Source: an uncultured Bacilli bacterium (GTDB lineage Bacteria; Bacillota_I; Bacilli_A; RF39; UBA660). From it: a stretch of DNA of 64,000 bases. Positions 9,195-17,274 of this stretch are shown here, piece by piece. Within the stretch, counting starts at the first letter, position 1. Every line of letters starts with the position of its first letter. The notes beneath the pieces are model-generated. The model had not been told where the DNA came from. It did no database searches and saw only the letters and a program-made list of their open reading frames with translations. The position numbers were made by a program, and so were the translations under genes. The stretch is from positions 48,963-112,962 of the forward strand of contig CAKPHC010000006.1 of NCBI GenBank assembly GCA_934155645.1, in the 5' to 3' direction.

Positions 9195-9270
9195 ATCACA
9201 TACCTCGATTATTATTAATATATATTTATTATATAATACCTTGGTGGTATTTTCAATTAAAAAGAAGAAC
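8622..9270. repeat. Tandem direct repeat, copy B (649 bp)
   Basis: Partner of 6913-7561. Its outer edge falls five bases from the queH stop codon and includes the 3' arm and T-run of the queH terminator, so copy B is likely the original and copy A the duplicate. Confidence 0.9.
9228..9256 (-). promoter_or_regulatory. Promoter with inverted-repeat operator, surface paralog 2
   Basis: Same architecture as at paralog 1: TTGAAA (9251-9256), 17-bp spacer, TATAAT (9228-9233), with AATACC-N5-GGTATT (9235-9251) between them. The one base that differs between copies lies in the non-palindromic centre, so both arms are conserved. Confidence 0.65.
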
Positions 9271-9293
9271 CGAATTATTTTTTCGATTCTTCT
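9257..9293 (-). terminator. Terminator of queH
   Basis: Stem AGAAGAA-T-CGAA / TTCG-G-TTCTTCT (9263-9293, one wobble pair) followed on the minus strand by T. It overlaps the queH 3' end. Confidence 0.6.
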
Positions 9294-9895
9294 TGTAAAA
9301 TCTTTGAATATTTACAGCCACAATAGTTTTGTCTATATAAATTATATTCCTTAGATAATTCTATACTTCTTTTATAACCATTTTTCTTTTTAAAGTCTGC
9401 GTACAAATAATTTATTCCATATTTTTTTGCTAAAGCTTCACCTATTTCATTTAATACTTTAGCATTTTTATAAGGACTTATTGATAAAGTCGTTGTAAAG
9501 TAATCATACCCTTTTTCTTTTGCTAACTTAGCAGTCTCTTCCAATCGCATATTATAACAAATATGACAACGAGAACCACCTTCTTTTTCTTGTTCTTTAC
9601 CTCTAATTAATTCTTCATAACGATTATTATCGTAAACCCCTTCAATAAAATCCACTTTATTCTTTAAAGGCATTTCACTAATAAGTCTTTTTTGTTCTTC
9701 ACACCGTTTTGTAAACTCCTCTTTAGGAGATATGTTTGGATTATAATATAGAATTGTTATTTTAAAATAATTAGACAAGTACTCTAAAACATAACTAGAA
9801 CATGGTGCACAACAACTATGTAGTAATAAACTAGGAGTTTTTTTACTTTCTATAATTTTGTCTATCTCTTTCTCCAAGTTTTCTTGAAAATTCAT
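9275..9895 (-). CDS. queH: Epoxyqueuosine reductase QueH
   Basis: 206 residues. It carries the Cys signature of the QueH (DUF208) family, which replaces QueG in the last step of queuosine synthesis in tRNA: HSCCAPCSSYVLEYL (Cys 28, 29, 32), RCHICYNMRL near 113, and YCGCKYS near the end. These Cys residues bind an iron-sulfur cluster and metal in the characterised enzyme. The start has GGAAGG nine bases upstream. It overlaps the AAA+ gene before it by 53 bp, so the two are co-transcribed. Other queuosine genes are not in this window. Confidence 0.93.
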   Translation of the reverse strand: MNFQENLEKEIDKIIESKKTPSLLLHSCCAPCSSYVLEYLSNYFKITILYYNPNISPKEEFTKRCEEQKRLISEMPLKNKVDFIEGVYDNNRYEELIRGKEQEKEGGSRCHICYNMRLEETAKLAKEKGYDYFTTTLSISPYKNAKVLNEIGEALAKKYGINYLYADFKKKNGYKRSIELSKEYNLYRQNYCGCKYSKILQEESKK

Positions 9896-11378
9896 GTTTA
9901 TCCTTCCTTTTTTCTAGTATATAACATTTAGGATTAGAAACAGTGTCACTTGATATAATAACTTTACCATCTCTTATACCATTGGAATCTATTTCATTAA
10001 AGATATCAGAAAAAGTATCATCTACTACTGATTTTAGTCCTCTAGCACCAGAACCCATATTATCAGCTTTTTTAGCAACAGTTTCAATAAATCCCTTTTT
10101 ATCTATATATACTATTTTTACTTTATCTTTTTTATATAGTGCTGTTTCATAAACTTTTAAATCACTTATAGAAGATTCTCTTAAAAGTTTTTCTAAATCT
10201 TGTTGTTTTAATTGTCTAATAGGAATTTTTATAGGTAATCTTCCTATCATCTCTGCCATTATACCATATTTTACAAATTCATCATTAGTAATTTCTGTAA
10301 TTTCTGTATTATTTTCTTGTTCTTTATTGGAAAATCCTACTACATTTCTTTTTTTCTCTTTTGTTAAATCAGCAAAAGCCCCGCATAGTATAAATGTTAT
10401 ATTAGAAGTATTCATAAGTAATTGGTCACTTGTTCTATTACTATCATTTATATCAAATTCTCCGCCTTCAATAATTTTAAGTAATTCTTCTTGAACATCT
10501 ACTTTATTTACACTGTCTTTGCTACCTGCTAATTTATCAAATTCATCTAAAACAATAATACCTTTTTCAGCTTTTGCCATGTTGTTACCACTTGCTACAT
10601 ATAATCTTCTTAAAATCTTCTTAACTGAATCTCCTACATATCCACTAGCAGTATAAGAAGTTAAATCTTCTATTATAAGAGGTACTCTTACTTCTTTAGC
10701 AATGCTTCTTATTAACTCTGTTTTACCACAACCAGTTGGACCATATAATAAGATATTAGATTTCATTTTATCTATGTCACCATATTTTATATTTTTACAT
10801 ATAGCACCTATTAGTCTAAGAGCAGCATCATCTTGTCCAACTACTCTTTGAGTTACTTTTTTAAATACTTCCTTTGGACTATTATAACTTGCATGAATAG
10901 GTGTAACTTTTTTATTTTGTTTAATCTCTCCTACTTTATTTACAAATTCTCTTCCTAATTGATGAATAAGACTTTTATTAAGGTCTACTACTTCCATTGT
11001 TTTATCTTTTAGTTTTATTGCAAAACAATTTGCATTTTCCATTTCATTAGCTTTCTCAAGCATAAATGTATATCTTTTTACGAATTCAAAATAAAATTTA
11101 GCACACATTTCTGAATAGGTAACATCTTCTTCAGGAAATCCTCCATCTAGGAAAAACTTTCTTAGAACATCTTCTTCTACTGGAAAGGCATATAAATTAT
11201 CACAGTTATTTATTCCTTTATATATATCTACTTTCTTGTATTCTCTATCATAGTCATCAGTTAGTACACCTATATCATCTATTGTACCTTCTACTATATT
11301 AATTGGTTTTAACATAATATTGTGTTCGTTTATCACAGTTGCCGAAAAAATAATACCATACATATTAGTTTTACTCAT
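9843..11378 (-). CDS. ClpX-like AAA+ ATPase lacking a zinc-binding domain
   Basis: 511 residues. The central AAA+ core is ClpX-like: Walker A YGPTGCGKTEL (near 215), the pore-type segment YTASGYVGDSVKK, Walker B GIIVLDEFDKLAG, and a sensor-2 region GSGARGLKSVVDD. The N-terminal 190 residues do not resemble the ClpX C4 zinc finger and match nothing I recognise. I do not see a clear IGF-type loop for docking ClpP, so this may be a stand-alone unfoldase. An in-frame ATG at 11390 lies upstream of the GGGGG ribosome site; the ATG at 11378 is the spaced start. Transcribed with queH. Confidence 0.75.
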   Translation of the reverse strand: MSKTNMYGIIFSATVINEHNIMLKPINIVEGTIDDIGVLTDDYDREYKKVDIYKGINNCDNLYAFPVEEDVLRKFFLDGGFPEEDVTYSEMCAKFYFEFVKRYTFMLEKANEMENANCFAIKLKDKTMEVVDLNKSLIHQLGREFVNKVGEIKQNKKVTPIHASYNSPKEVFKKVTQRVVGQDDAALRLIGAICKNIKYGDIDKMKSNILLYGPTGCGKTELIRSIAKEVRVPLIIEDLTSYTASGYVGDSVKKILRRLYVASGNNMAKAEKGIIVLDEFDKLAGSKDSVNKVDVQEELLKIIEGGEFDINDSNRTSDQLLMNTSNITFILCGAFADLTKEKKRNVVGFSNKEQENNTEITEITNDEFVKYGIMAEMIGRLPIKIPIRQLKQQDLEKLLRESSISDLKVYETALYKKDKVKIVYIDKKGFIETVAKKADNMGSGARGLKSVVDDTFSDIFNEIDSNGIRDGKVIISSDTVSNPKCYILEKRKDKHEFSRKLGERDRQNYRK

Positions 11379-11433
11379 AATATCCCCCATTTCTTAGTTG
11401 TTTATTATATATAAATTTATTTAGAAATACAAG

Positions 11434-11460
11434 AAAAAAAGACGCTTATTCAGCATCTTT
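11434..11460 (-). terminator. Terminator of yceD-rpmF
   Basis: Stem AAAGATGC/GCGTCTTT (one G-U pair, 11438-11460) followed on the minus strand by T. It overlaps the rpmF 3' end. Confidence 0.75.
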
Positions 11461-11631
11461 AGTTTCAACAACTTTTTTTCCTTTATAACTTCCACATTCT
11501 TTACATACACGATGTGGTTTAATTACTGCTCCACATTCTTTACAAGTAGTAGTTCCAACTACTTCTAAAGCGTTATGACTTCTTCTCATTCTTTTTCTTG
11601 TTTTTGAAACTTTTCTAAATGGTACAGCCAT
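11446..11631 (-). CDS. rpmF: 50S ribosomal protein L32
   Basis: 61 residues. The N-terminus [18 protein letters not shown] is typical of L32. Two CxxC pairs (CKEC near 34 and CKEC near 44, spaced by IKPHRV) form the zinc ribbon of the Zn-binding version. It lies 4 bp after yceD, the standard yceD-rpmF arrangement. Confidence 0.95.
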   Translation of the reverse strand: MAVPFRKVSKTRKRMRRSHNALEVVGTTTCKECGAVIKPHRVCKECGSYKGKKVVETKDAE

Positions 11632-11635
11632 GTTA

Positions 11636-12097
11636 TCACTCCTCTTTCTTATTTTCAGCTAAGATGCTAAAAGGATTATCTCTTTTTATCTCATCTTCAC
11701 TAATTACTTTCCATCCATCCCCTTGATATTTACTTAAATCTTCCACAACAGTGTATTTAAGTGGGACCTCTAAGACAATATTTTGCCACAAAACTTCAAG
11801 AATATCAATAGTATTTTGATTATTTTCTAGAAATTCGTCCAAATTTTCATCTAATTCTGTTGAAAAATGGTAATCTACATCATCTAGACTTATTGCATCT
11901 TCTAATATCATAGTACCTGTAAGAGTTCCTATTAAGTCGATAGTATCATCACTACCATTACTTATTTTACCTTTAAAATGGACATCTTTAAGTCTTTTTA
12001 CAACACTAGAAGTATATTCTTCATTGAATACTAAATCAGTATCTAGGTTTATTTCTTCTTTATTATGACAAAATAATTCATCTAATTCTATAATCAT
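11636..12097 (-). CDS. yceD: YceD/DUF177 family protein
   Basis: 153 residues, acidic. The family is known for its fixed position upstream of rpmF and a suspected role in 23S rRNA or ribosome assembly. Features seen: a beta-rich middle with [23 protein letters not shown] and the C-terminal [10 protein letters not shown] motif common to the family. The usual Cys pair is not evident. A TTG at 12112 is in frame, but GGAGG lies within that extension and is spaced for the ATG at 12097. Confidence 0.8.
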   Translation of the reverse strand: MIIELDELFCHNKEEINLDTDLVFNEEYTSSVVKRLKDVHFKGKISNGSDDTIDLIGTLTGTMILEDAISLDDVDYHFSTELDENLDEFLENNQNTIDILEVLWQNIVLEVPLKYTVVEDLSKYQGDGWKVISEDEIKRDNPFSILAENKKEE

Positions 12098-12144
12098 TTC
12101 CAACACCTCCAAAGATTATAACTTAATTTATATATATATGCAAC

Positions 12145-13254
12145 CTATTTTGATATTTGATTAGGAGTAGTTTTTATTTGAATTTCAGTACTTAGGATAC
12201 TATCTTTTATTTTATCAAATTTGTCTTTAGACATAGTACCTTTTGATATATCTTGGTATGCACATAATGGTGAAAATGCTTCAACCATTAATTCTCTTGT
12301 TCTTCTAGCATATTCTGGTACTGGTAATTTATAACAATTACTAGCTAAAGTAAAAATTCCAAAGCATTTTTTATCAAAATAATCAAAGGCTTTATCACCT
12401 TCACAGTAGGTCTTGGCTATTTCACTTTTACTTGCTGTTTCGTTAAATTCTTTTAATACGCACATATCGTTTTTATTTCGATATTGATATAATTTATCAT
12501 CACCTAGAAGGTCAATTAGTTTTTCTGATAATGAGATTAAAGTTGGACTATAACTTGTATTAACATGATTAATTGCATTTAACTCTTCCCTTACTTCTCT
12601 ATAATCTTGTTTCTTCATTAAGCTGGTTAACATATCTTGAGTATATTTTTCATTAATGCCTTCTTCTATAATAATGTTTTTAGTATCAGTTGTAGTTACT
12701 TTTACTTTACCATTACTAGCTTCTACCTGCATTTGTTCTCTAAACATACCATGCTTACTGTTAATGGTATTACCTTCTTTTATGTATACTGGATTCTGCA
12801 TTGCAAAGGCATGATTTATTTCGTGGATAAAGTAAGGCATATTAATACTTGTTCCAAATAATTCTTTATAACGAGATGCATTGTATTCACCTTGCATATC
12901 TTTTACAACAACCCAATTTCTTTCACCTATTACATTAGCATTTTCATCAAATACTGGTACATTAGCATAATAAGAACCTGGGTCTTTATCGTTCTGGTAT
13001 GGGTCTTCTTCAATGAATTCTACATGTTCGTTAACACCTGAAGTCATTTCTCTTTCAATTCTATCTCTTGTATCTTTTCCCATATCAGAAGATGAGAAAA
13101 TTCTTGTATTTTCAAATAGATTACGTATATCTTGTATTTTATCTGTTCCATACTTTTCCACCATTAAAGGAAGAGTAAGTCTAATAGCAATTCTTAACTC
13201 TTCACTATAATTGTATTTATCAGAAATTGTTTGTACAAAAGTATTGTAATCCAT
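12145..13254 (-). CDS. Unknown protein with HExxH metalloprotease-like motif
   Basis: 369 residues, no signal peptide or membrane segment. The only recognisable element is PYFIHEINHAFAM near residue 145: HEINH fits the HExxH zinc motif of metallopeptidases, in a plausible helix. Further on, a Glu-containing helix (LREELNAINH region) and YSPTLISLSE could supply a third ligand, but I cannot assign it. The start was moved from a GTG (13263), which lies in the AGGTG ribosome site, to the ATG at 13254. Probably a cytoplasmic metallopeptidase-like protein of a lineage-specific family; activity is unproven. Confidence 0.55.
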   Translation of the reverse strand: MDYNTFVQTISDKYNYSEELRIAIRLTLPLMVEKYGTDKIQDIRNLFENTRIFSSSDMGKDTRDRIEREMTSGVNEHVEFIEEDPYQNDKDPGSYYANVPVFDENANVIGERNWVVVKDMQGEYNASRYKELFGTSINMPYFIHEINHAFAMQNPVYIKEGNTINSKHGMFREQMQVEASNGKVKVTTTDTKNIIIEEGINEKYTQDMLTSLMKKQDYREVREELNAINHVNTSYSPTLISLSEKLIDLLGDDKLYQYRNKNDMCVLKEFNETASKSEIAKTYCEGDKAFDYFDKKCFGIFTLASNCYKLPVPEYARRTRELMVEAFSPLCAYQDISKGTMSKDKFDKIKDSILSTEIQIKTTPNQISK

Positions 13255-13332
13255 CTTGTTCACCTGTAATTATTTTATCATGTCTTGTCTTTATTTTTTA
13301 TAAAATAGATTACTTTTTACTCTTCTTTACAT

Positions 13333-13360
13333 TTGCTTTATACACTTTTTTTAGTATAAT
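13333..13360 (+). promoter_or_regulatory. Promoter of tmcAL
   Basis: TTGCTT (13333-13338), 16-bp spacer, TATAAT (13355-13360), 21 bp before the ATG. Confidence 0.6.
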
Positions 13361-13381
13361 ACTACTTAAGTGAGGCGTTTT

Positions 13382-14512
13382 ATGAAGAAAATAGGAATTA
13401 TTTGTGAATACAATCCATTTCATAATGGACATATTTATCATTTGGAAAAAATAAAAGAAATGTATAATGATTCTCTTATTATTTTAGTTATGTCTTCTTC
13501 TTTTACAGAACGTGGTGAACTTAGTATTTTAAATAAATGGGAAAAGGCAGAAATTGCTTTAAAGTATGGAGTGGATTTAGTAATTGAACTTCCTTTTGAA
13601 TTTGCTAGTCAAAGTGCCGATGTATTTGCAAGGGGTGCAGTTACATTATTAAAGAAATTACAAGTAGATACAATTGTATTTGGTAGTGAATCAAATAATA
13701 GAGATGAATTAATAAAGATTGCTAATCTTCAATTAAATAATAAGGATTACGATAATAAGGTTAAGGAATATCTTGATAAAGGAGAGAACTACCCTTCTTC
13801 TATGGCACATGCTATTAAAGATATGGGTTTAAATGAAATAAAACTTCCAAATGATATTTTAGGACTTTCTTATACTAAGGAAATAATAAAACAAAATGCT
13901 AATATAGAAGTTGTAACTATTAAAAGAACTAATGATTATCATAATAAAGAATTAAATAATTCTATTGTAAGTGCATCTGCTATTAGAAATAATTTAAATA
14001 ATAAAGATATAATTAATTATGTACCTAGTATTACTTATAATTATTTAAAAGAAAAAGTTGTAAATAATAATTACTTTTTACTATTAAAATATAAAATTAT
14101 AAGTGAACAAGAAGGTATAAGTAAATATCAAACTGTAGATGAAGGAATTCATAACAGAATATTAAAATATATTGAAGAAGTTAATTCAATGGAAGAATTA
14201 ATATTAAAAATTAAAACTAAAAGATATACTTATAATAAATTAAACAGGATGTTTACTCATATATTATGTGGTTTTACTAAAGAAGAAGCTAAAAATATTG
14301 AAATTAAATATATAAGAGTACTAGGATTCTCTAATTTAGGACTAAGTCATTTAAATAAAATAAAAAAAAGTTCTAGTATTCCTATTATAACTAATTTAAA
14401 GAAAGAGTACTCTTCTTTATTAAGCCTTGAGTTAAGAGTGGATAAAATTTATAATTTGATTACTAATGATAAAAATAATAGTTATTTGAAAGGACCAATT
14501 AAAAAGAATTAA
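13382..14512 (+). CDS. tmcAL: tRNA(Met) cytidine acetate ligase TmcAL (YlbM family)
   Basis: 377 residues. It begins with KKIGIICEYNPFHNGHIYHL, the nucleotidyltransferase-type nucleotide-binding motif (HNGH) of the family, followed by MSSSFTERGE and VDLVIELPFEFASQSAD, all conserved in YlbM/TmcAL. The enzyme uses acetate and ATP to make N4-acetylcytidine at the wobble base of elongator tRNA-Met. An upstream GTG (13370) overlaps the ribosome site AAGTGAGG; the ATG at 13382 is correctly spaced. Transcribed from 13333-13360 and ended by a hairpin overlapping the stop. Confidence 0.92.
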   Translation: MKKIGIICEYNPFHNGHIYHLEKIKEMYNDSLIILVMSSSFTERGELSILNKWEKAEIALKYGVDLVIELPFEFASQSADVFARGAVTLLKKLQVDTIVFGSESNNRDELIKIANLQLNNKDYDNKVKEYLDKGENYPSSMAHAIKDMGLNEIKLPNDILGLSYTKEIIKQNANIEVVTIKRTNDYHNKELNNSIVSASAIRNNLNNKDIINYVPSITYNYLKEKVVNNNYFLLLKYKIISEQEGISKYQTVDEGIHNRILKYIEEVNSMEELILKIKTKRYTYNKLNRMFTHILCGFTKEEAKNIEIKYIRVLGFSNLGLSHLNKIKKSSSIPIITNLKKEYSSLLSLELRVDKIYNLITNDKNNSYLKGPIKKN

Positions 14513-14522
14513 TTGGTTTTTT
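14494..14522 (+). terminator. Terminator of tmcAL
   Basis: ACCAATT (14494-14500) pairs with AATTGGT (14511-14517), followed by T. It overlaps the last codons and stop. Confidence 0.6.
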
Positions 14523-14569
14523 ATTTATATTTTTAATATTTTAGTTAAATACTATAATTGGTGGTTACT

Positions 14570-15805
14570 ATGATTGAAAAATATGAAATAAGGAAAGTAG
14601 ATAAAGAAAAAGTATTAGTATTATATCTTAGTTATGATTATGAATTTGGTGGAAGTAATAACAGTACTTCTCTATTAAATAGAATTAATGCTTTTATTAA
14701 GGCTAATAAGATTAAATGGGATGGTAATAAAGTTATTATTGTTGTAGGAGGATTAATTCTTGGAACTGTAGTATTAGGTAAGATTGATTTTGATAATAAT
14801 AGTGATTCTTTTAATTATGTTAGTAATATTATATTAAATCATTTTGATTATGATAATAATGAGGTTGGATATTCTAAAATTGATATAACAGACCCAGTAA
14901 TAATAACTGAGGAAAAGGAAGATGATTTAGAAGTTGTGAGTGAAGACCCAGTAATAATTACTAATGCAAAAGTTGTTGAAAAGGAAGAAATAAAAGAAGA
15001 AAAACAAGATAATAATTTAATAACTCTTTATCGAAGTAATGGTACTATTTTAAATATAGAATTAGAAGAATATGTAGTTGGGGTTGTTGGAGCTGAAATG
15101 CCTGCTTCTTTCAATATCGAGGCTTTAAAAGCACAAAGTGTTGCAGCAAGGACTTATGCTTTAAAACATTTAAAAGAGAATAAGGTTTTAACTGATGATG
15201 TTAAAACACAAGTATATAATGATAATAATGAGCTGAAAGAAAAATGGAAAGATACTTTTGATGTCTATTATAATAAGGTTAAATCAGCTGTAGAAAGTAC
15301 TAAGGGTCAAGTAATGATGTATGATAATGATTATATTGAGGCTTTATACCACTCTACTAGCAATGGCTATACTGAGGATTGTTATCAAGTTTTCGGATAT
15401 AGTTATCCTTATCTAGAAAGTGTTAATTCTAGTTGGGATTTAAGTGCAACTAGTTTTTTAAGAAATGTTACCTACTCTTTTGATGAATTTAGTAAATTAC
15501 TTAATATTAATTTTGATGAAAATACTGAAGTTGAAATATTATCTAGAACTAATTCTGGAAGAGTTTCTACTTTGAGAATTGGTGATAATTATTATAGTGG
15601 TATTGATTTTCGTAAAATGCTTGGATTAAGGTCAGCTGACTTTGATATTGAAGTTACCCCTATTAATGTAATTATAACTACTAGAGGATACGGTCATGGT
15701 GTTGGATTAAGTCAATATGGTGCTAATGGGATGGCTAATAGTGGCAAAACTTATGTAGAAATATTAAAACACTATTACAAAGGTATTACAATTAAGACTA
15801 TATAA
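14570..15805 (+). CDS. SpoIID/LytB-domain protein (peptidoglycan lytic transglycosylase family)
   Basis: 411 residues. A cytoplasmic N-terminus of about 50 residues, one membrane segment (VIIVVGGLILGTVVLG, near 54-70), an acidic linker with a repeated DPVIIT, then the SpoIID domain: LEEYVVGVVGAEMPASFNIEALKAQ, ARTYAL, STSNGYTE and RGYGHGVGLSQYGANGMA. The conserved Glu in GAEMP is the catalytic acid in SpoIID, which strips glycan during engulfment of the forespore. LytB-type relatives occur in non-sporulating bacteria, but SpoVID-like and YsxE-like genes elsewhere in the window favour a spore role. An upstream GTG (14558) is less well spaced than the ATG at 14570 (TGGTGG site). Confidence 0.85.
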   Translation: MIEKYEIRKVDKEKVLVLYLSYDYEFGGSNNSTSLLNRINAFIKANKIKWDGNKVIIVVGGLILGTVVLGKIDFDNNSDSFNYVSNIILNHFDYDNNEVGYSKIDITDPVIITEEKEDDLEVVSEDPVIITNAKVVEKEEIKEEKQDNNLITLYRSNGTILNIELEEYVVGVVGAEMPASFNIEALKAQSVAARTYALKHLKENKVLTDDVKTQVYNDNNELKEKWKDTFDVYYNKVKSAVESTKGQVMMYDNDYIEALYHSTSNGYTEDCYQVFGYSYPYLESVNSSWDLSATSFLRNVTYSFDEFSKLLNINFDENTEVEILSRTNSGRVSTLRIGDNYYSGIDFRKMLGLRSADFDIEVTPINVIITTRGYGHGVGLSQYGANGMANSGKTYVEILKHYYKGITIKTI

Positions 15806-15808
15806 TTT

Positions 15809-15829
15809 GAGCGAAATTCGCTCTTTTTT
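15809..15829 (+). terminator. Terminator of the SpoIID-type gene
   Basis: Stem GAGCGA/TCGCTC (15809-15823) followed by six T. Confidence 0.85.
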
Positions 15830-15830
15830 A

Positions 15831-15861
15831 TTGACATATATTAACTAAAATGTTAATATAT
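15831..15861 (+). promoter_or_regulatory. Toxin-antitoxin promoter with palindromic operator
   Basis: TTGACA (15831-15836), 17-bp spacer, TAATAT (15854-15859). A perfect inverted repeat ATATATTAAC-N6-GTTAATATAT (arms 15836-15845 and 15852-15861) covers the spacer and -10 box. This is where a Xre-type antitoxin would bind to repress its own operon. Confidence 0.75.
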
Positions 15862-15890
15862 GCTTATATTAAAGAAAGAGGGATTTTCCA

Positions 15891-16214
15891 ACGCAACTTG
15901 ATACTAATTACTTAAAAAAAGAAAGAAAAAAACTAAAAAAGCATTTCATTGAGGAACAGAGGCTAGATAAAATTTTAGTCCATATCAAGCAGTGTCAATC
16001 ATATAATGAATTATATAATAACCCTATTTCTTACATATACGGTTTTGAAGAACTGAGGCATGAAATGACTGGTTTTTGTAGTTTCAATCTTTGTAAAAAT
16101 GGTGGCACTATCAGATTAATCTTTACCGTGGATAAAGATAAAAATTTAGTCATTATTAAATACATCTCAATGGACCACTATAAAGATTTTAAAAGAAAAA
16201 TAAAGGAAGATTAA
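15891..16214 (+). CDS. RelE/HigB-like toxin, apparently with an ACG start
   Basis: Open frame from 15873 to the TAA at 16212-16214, about 107 residues if counted from ACG at 15891. Its C-terminal half (FEELRHEMTGFCSFNL, GGTIRLIFTVD, VIIKYISMDHYKDFK) has the pattern of RelE/HigB-type mRNA-interfering toxins, and it is one base upstream of a Xre-type antitoxin gene. There is no ATG, GTG or TTG at the 5' end of this frame. The ribosome site AGAGGG (15877-15882) is spaced eight bases from ACG, exactly where ATG would be expected. Either ACG is used weakly or a point change silenced the toxin. The family assignment is by pattern and context. Confidence 0.6.
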   Translation, partial: TQLDTNYLKKERKKLKKHFIEEQRLDKILVHIKQCQSYNELYNNPISYIYGFEELRHEMTGFCSFNLCKNGGTIRLIFTVDKDKNLVIIKYISMDHYKDFKRKIKED

Positions 16215-16215
16215 C

Positions 16216-17244
16216 ATGAATAATATAAGATTTAAAGATTTTTTAATTGATTACTTAGAGGCAAATAATATAACAAATAAGGACTTTGCTAATAGACTTG
16301 GAATTACTCCTAAACATCTTATTGATATATTATCTGGTACTACTCAATTATCATCTCAATTAATTGATAAAATATCATTTATTACCGATATACCTGCTGA
16401 CTATATATATAGAATTGAATCAAACTATAACTTGGAATCAAGAATAGATACATTTTTAATTAGAGAAGACCTAAGCGAAACGGATTACCTTAATAAATTT
16501 GATTATAAATATCTAATTAAAGATAATTATATAGATATTACTGATAAAAATGATAAACTTGAAATAATTAAAGATATATTAAAATTTTTAAGAGTACCTA
16601 GTCCTGAAGAAATTTATAAAATAGATAACAACGCTTATTTTAAAAGTAAAAATGATAAACCTGAACTTTTACTTTTATGGCTTGAAAAATGTTACCGAGA
16701 AACATTAAAACAAGAAGTATCAGAATATCATAAAGAAAATATTGATGTCTTAGTAGACTATGTATCCAAATCTGCTAAAGATGGAAAATATAACGAGGGA
16801 GAACTTATTAATGAGTTTAATAAAAATGGAATATTCCTAGTTATTCAAGATGATATTCCTGGTTCAAAAATTAGAGGTGCATTTAAAGTTCATCGTGGTA
16901 TACCTGCAATATATTTAACTCATAAGCATAAAAGAATTGCTGATATATATTTTGCTTTACTACATGAGTTAGCACACTGTAAAACAGACTTTAATAAAGC
17001 CCAAGCGACTAATCTAATCTCATATGAAACATGTGATGATAAAGAAGAAGTAAAAAGAGATAATCAAGCTTTTAATTGGGCAGTCGATGATAATTATTAC
17101 TATAATATTTGTTGTAAAAAAGATTATGACATTGAAAAAGAAACTGAATTTCCAAAGTGTTTCGTCCTATATCGTTTAGCAAAAGATGGCAAAATTAAAT
17201 ATAGTGACTCTAAATATCAAAAATATAATTTCTTACTAAATTAA
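16216..17244 (+). CDS. Xre-type HTH plus ImmA/IrrE-like metallopeptidase (antitoxin)
   Basis: 342 residues. N-terminal helix-turn-helix (about 5-65: NKDFANRLGITPKHLIDILSG), a central helical region, then an ImmA/IrrE-type domain with ALLHELAHCKTDF near 249-261 (HExxH zinc motif). Such HigA-like fusions act as antitoxins or metal-dependent repressors. It starts one base after the toxin stop, so the pair is translationally coupled, and it probably binds the palindrome at 15836-15861. It ends in a hairpin shared with rnhB. Fairly sure of the domains; the antitoxin role is inferred from context. Confidence 0.8.
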   Translation: MNNIRFKDFLIDYLEANNITNKDFANRLGITPKHLIDILSGTTQLSSQLIDKISFITDIPADYIYRIESNYNLESRIDTFLIREDLSETDYLNKFDYKYLIKDNYIDITDKNDKLEIIKDILKFLRVPSPEEIYKIDNNAYFKSKNDKPELLLLWLEKCYRETLKQEVSEYHKENIDVLVDYVSKSAKDGKYNEGELINEFNKNGIFLVIQDDIPGSKIRGAFKVHRGIPAIYLTHKHKRIADIYFALLHELAHCKTDFNKAQATNLISYETCDDKEEVKRDNQAFNWAVDDNYYYNICCKKDYDIEKETEFPKCFVLYRLAKDGKIKYSDSKYQKYNFLLN

Positions 17245-17274
17245 AAGAATGCTTCAACGCATTCTTATTTTTTT
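17245..17274. terminator. Bidirectional terminator between antitoxin gene and rnhB
   Basis: Stem AAGAATGC/GCATTCTT (17245-17252 and 17259-17266) with T on the plus side and A before it. It serves both convergent units. Confidence 0.8.
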
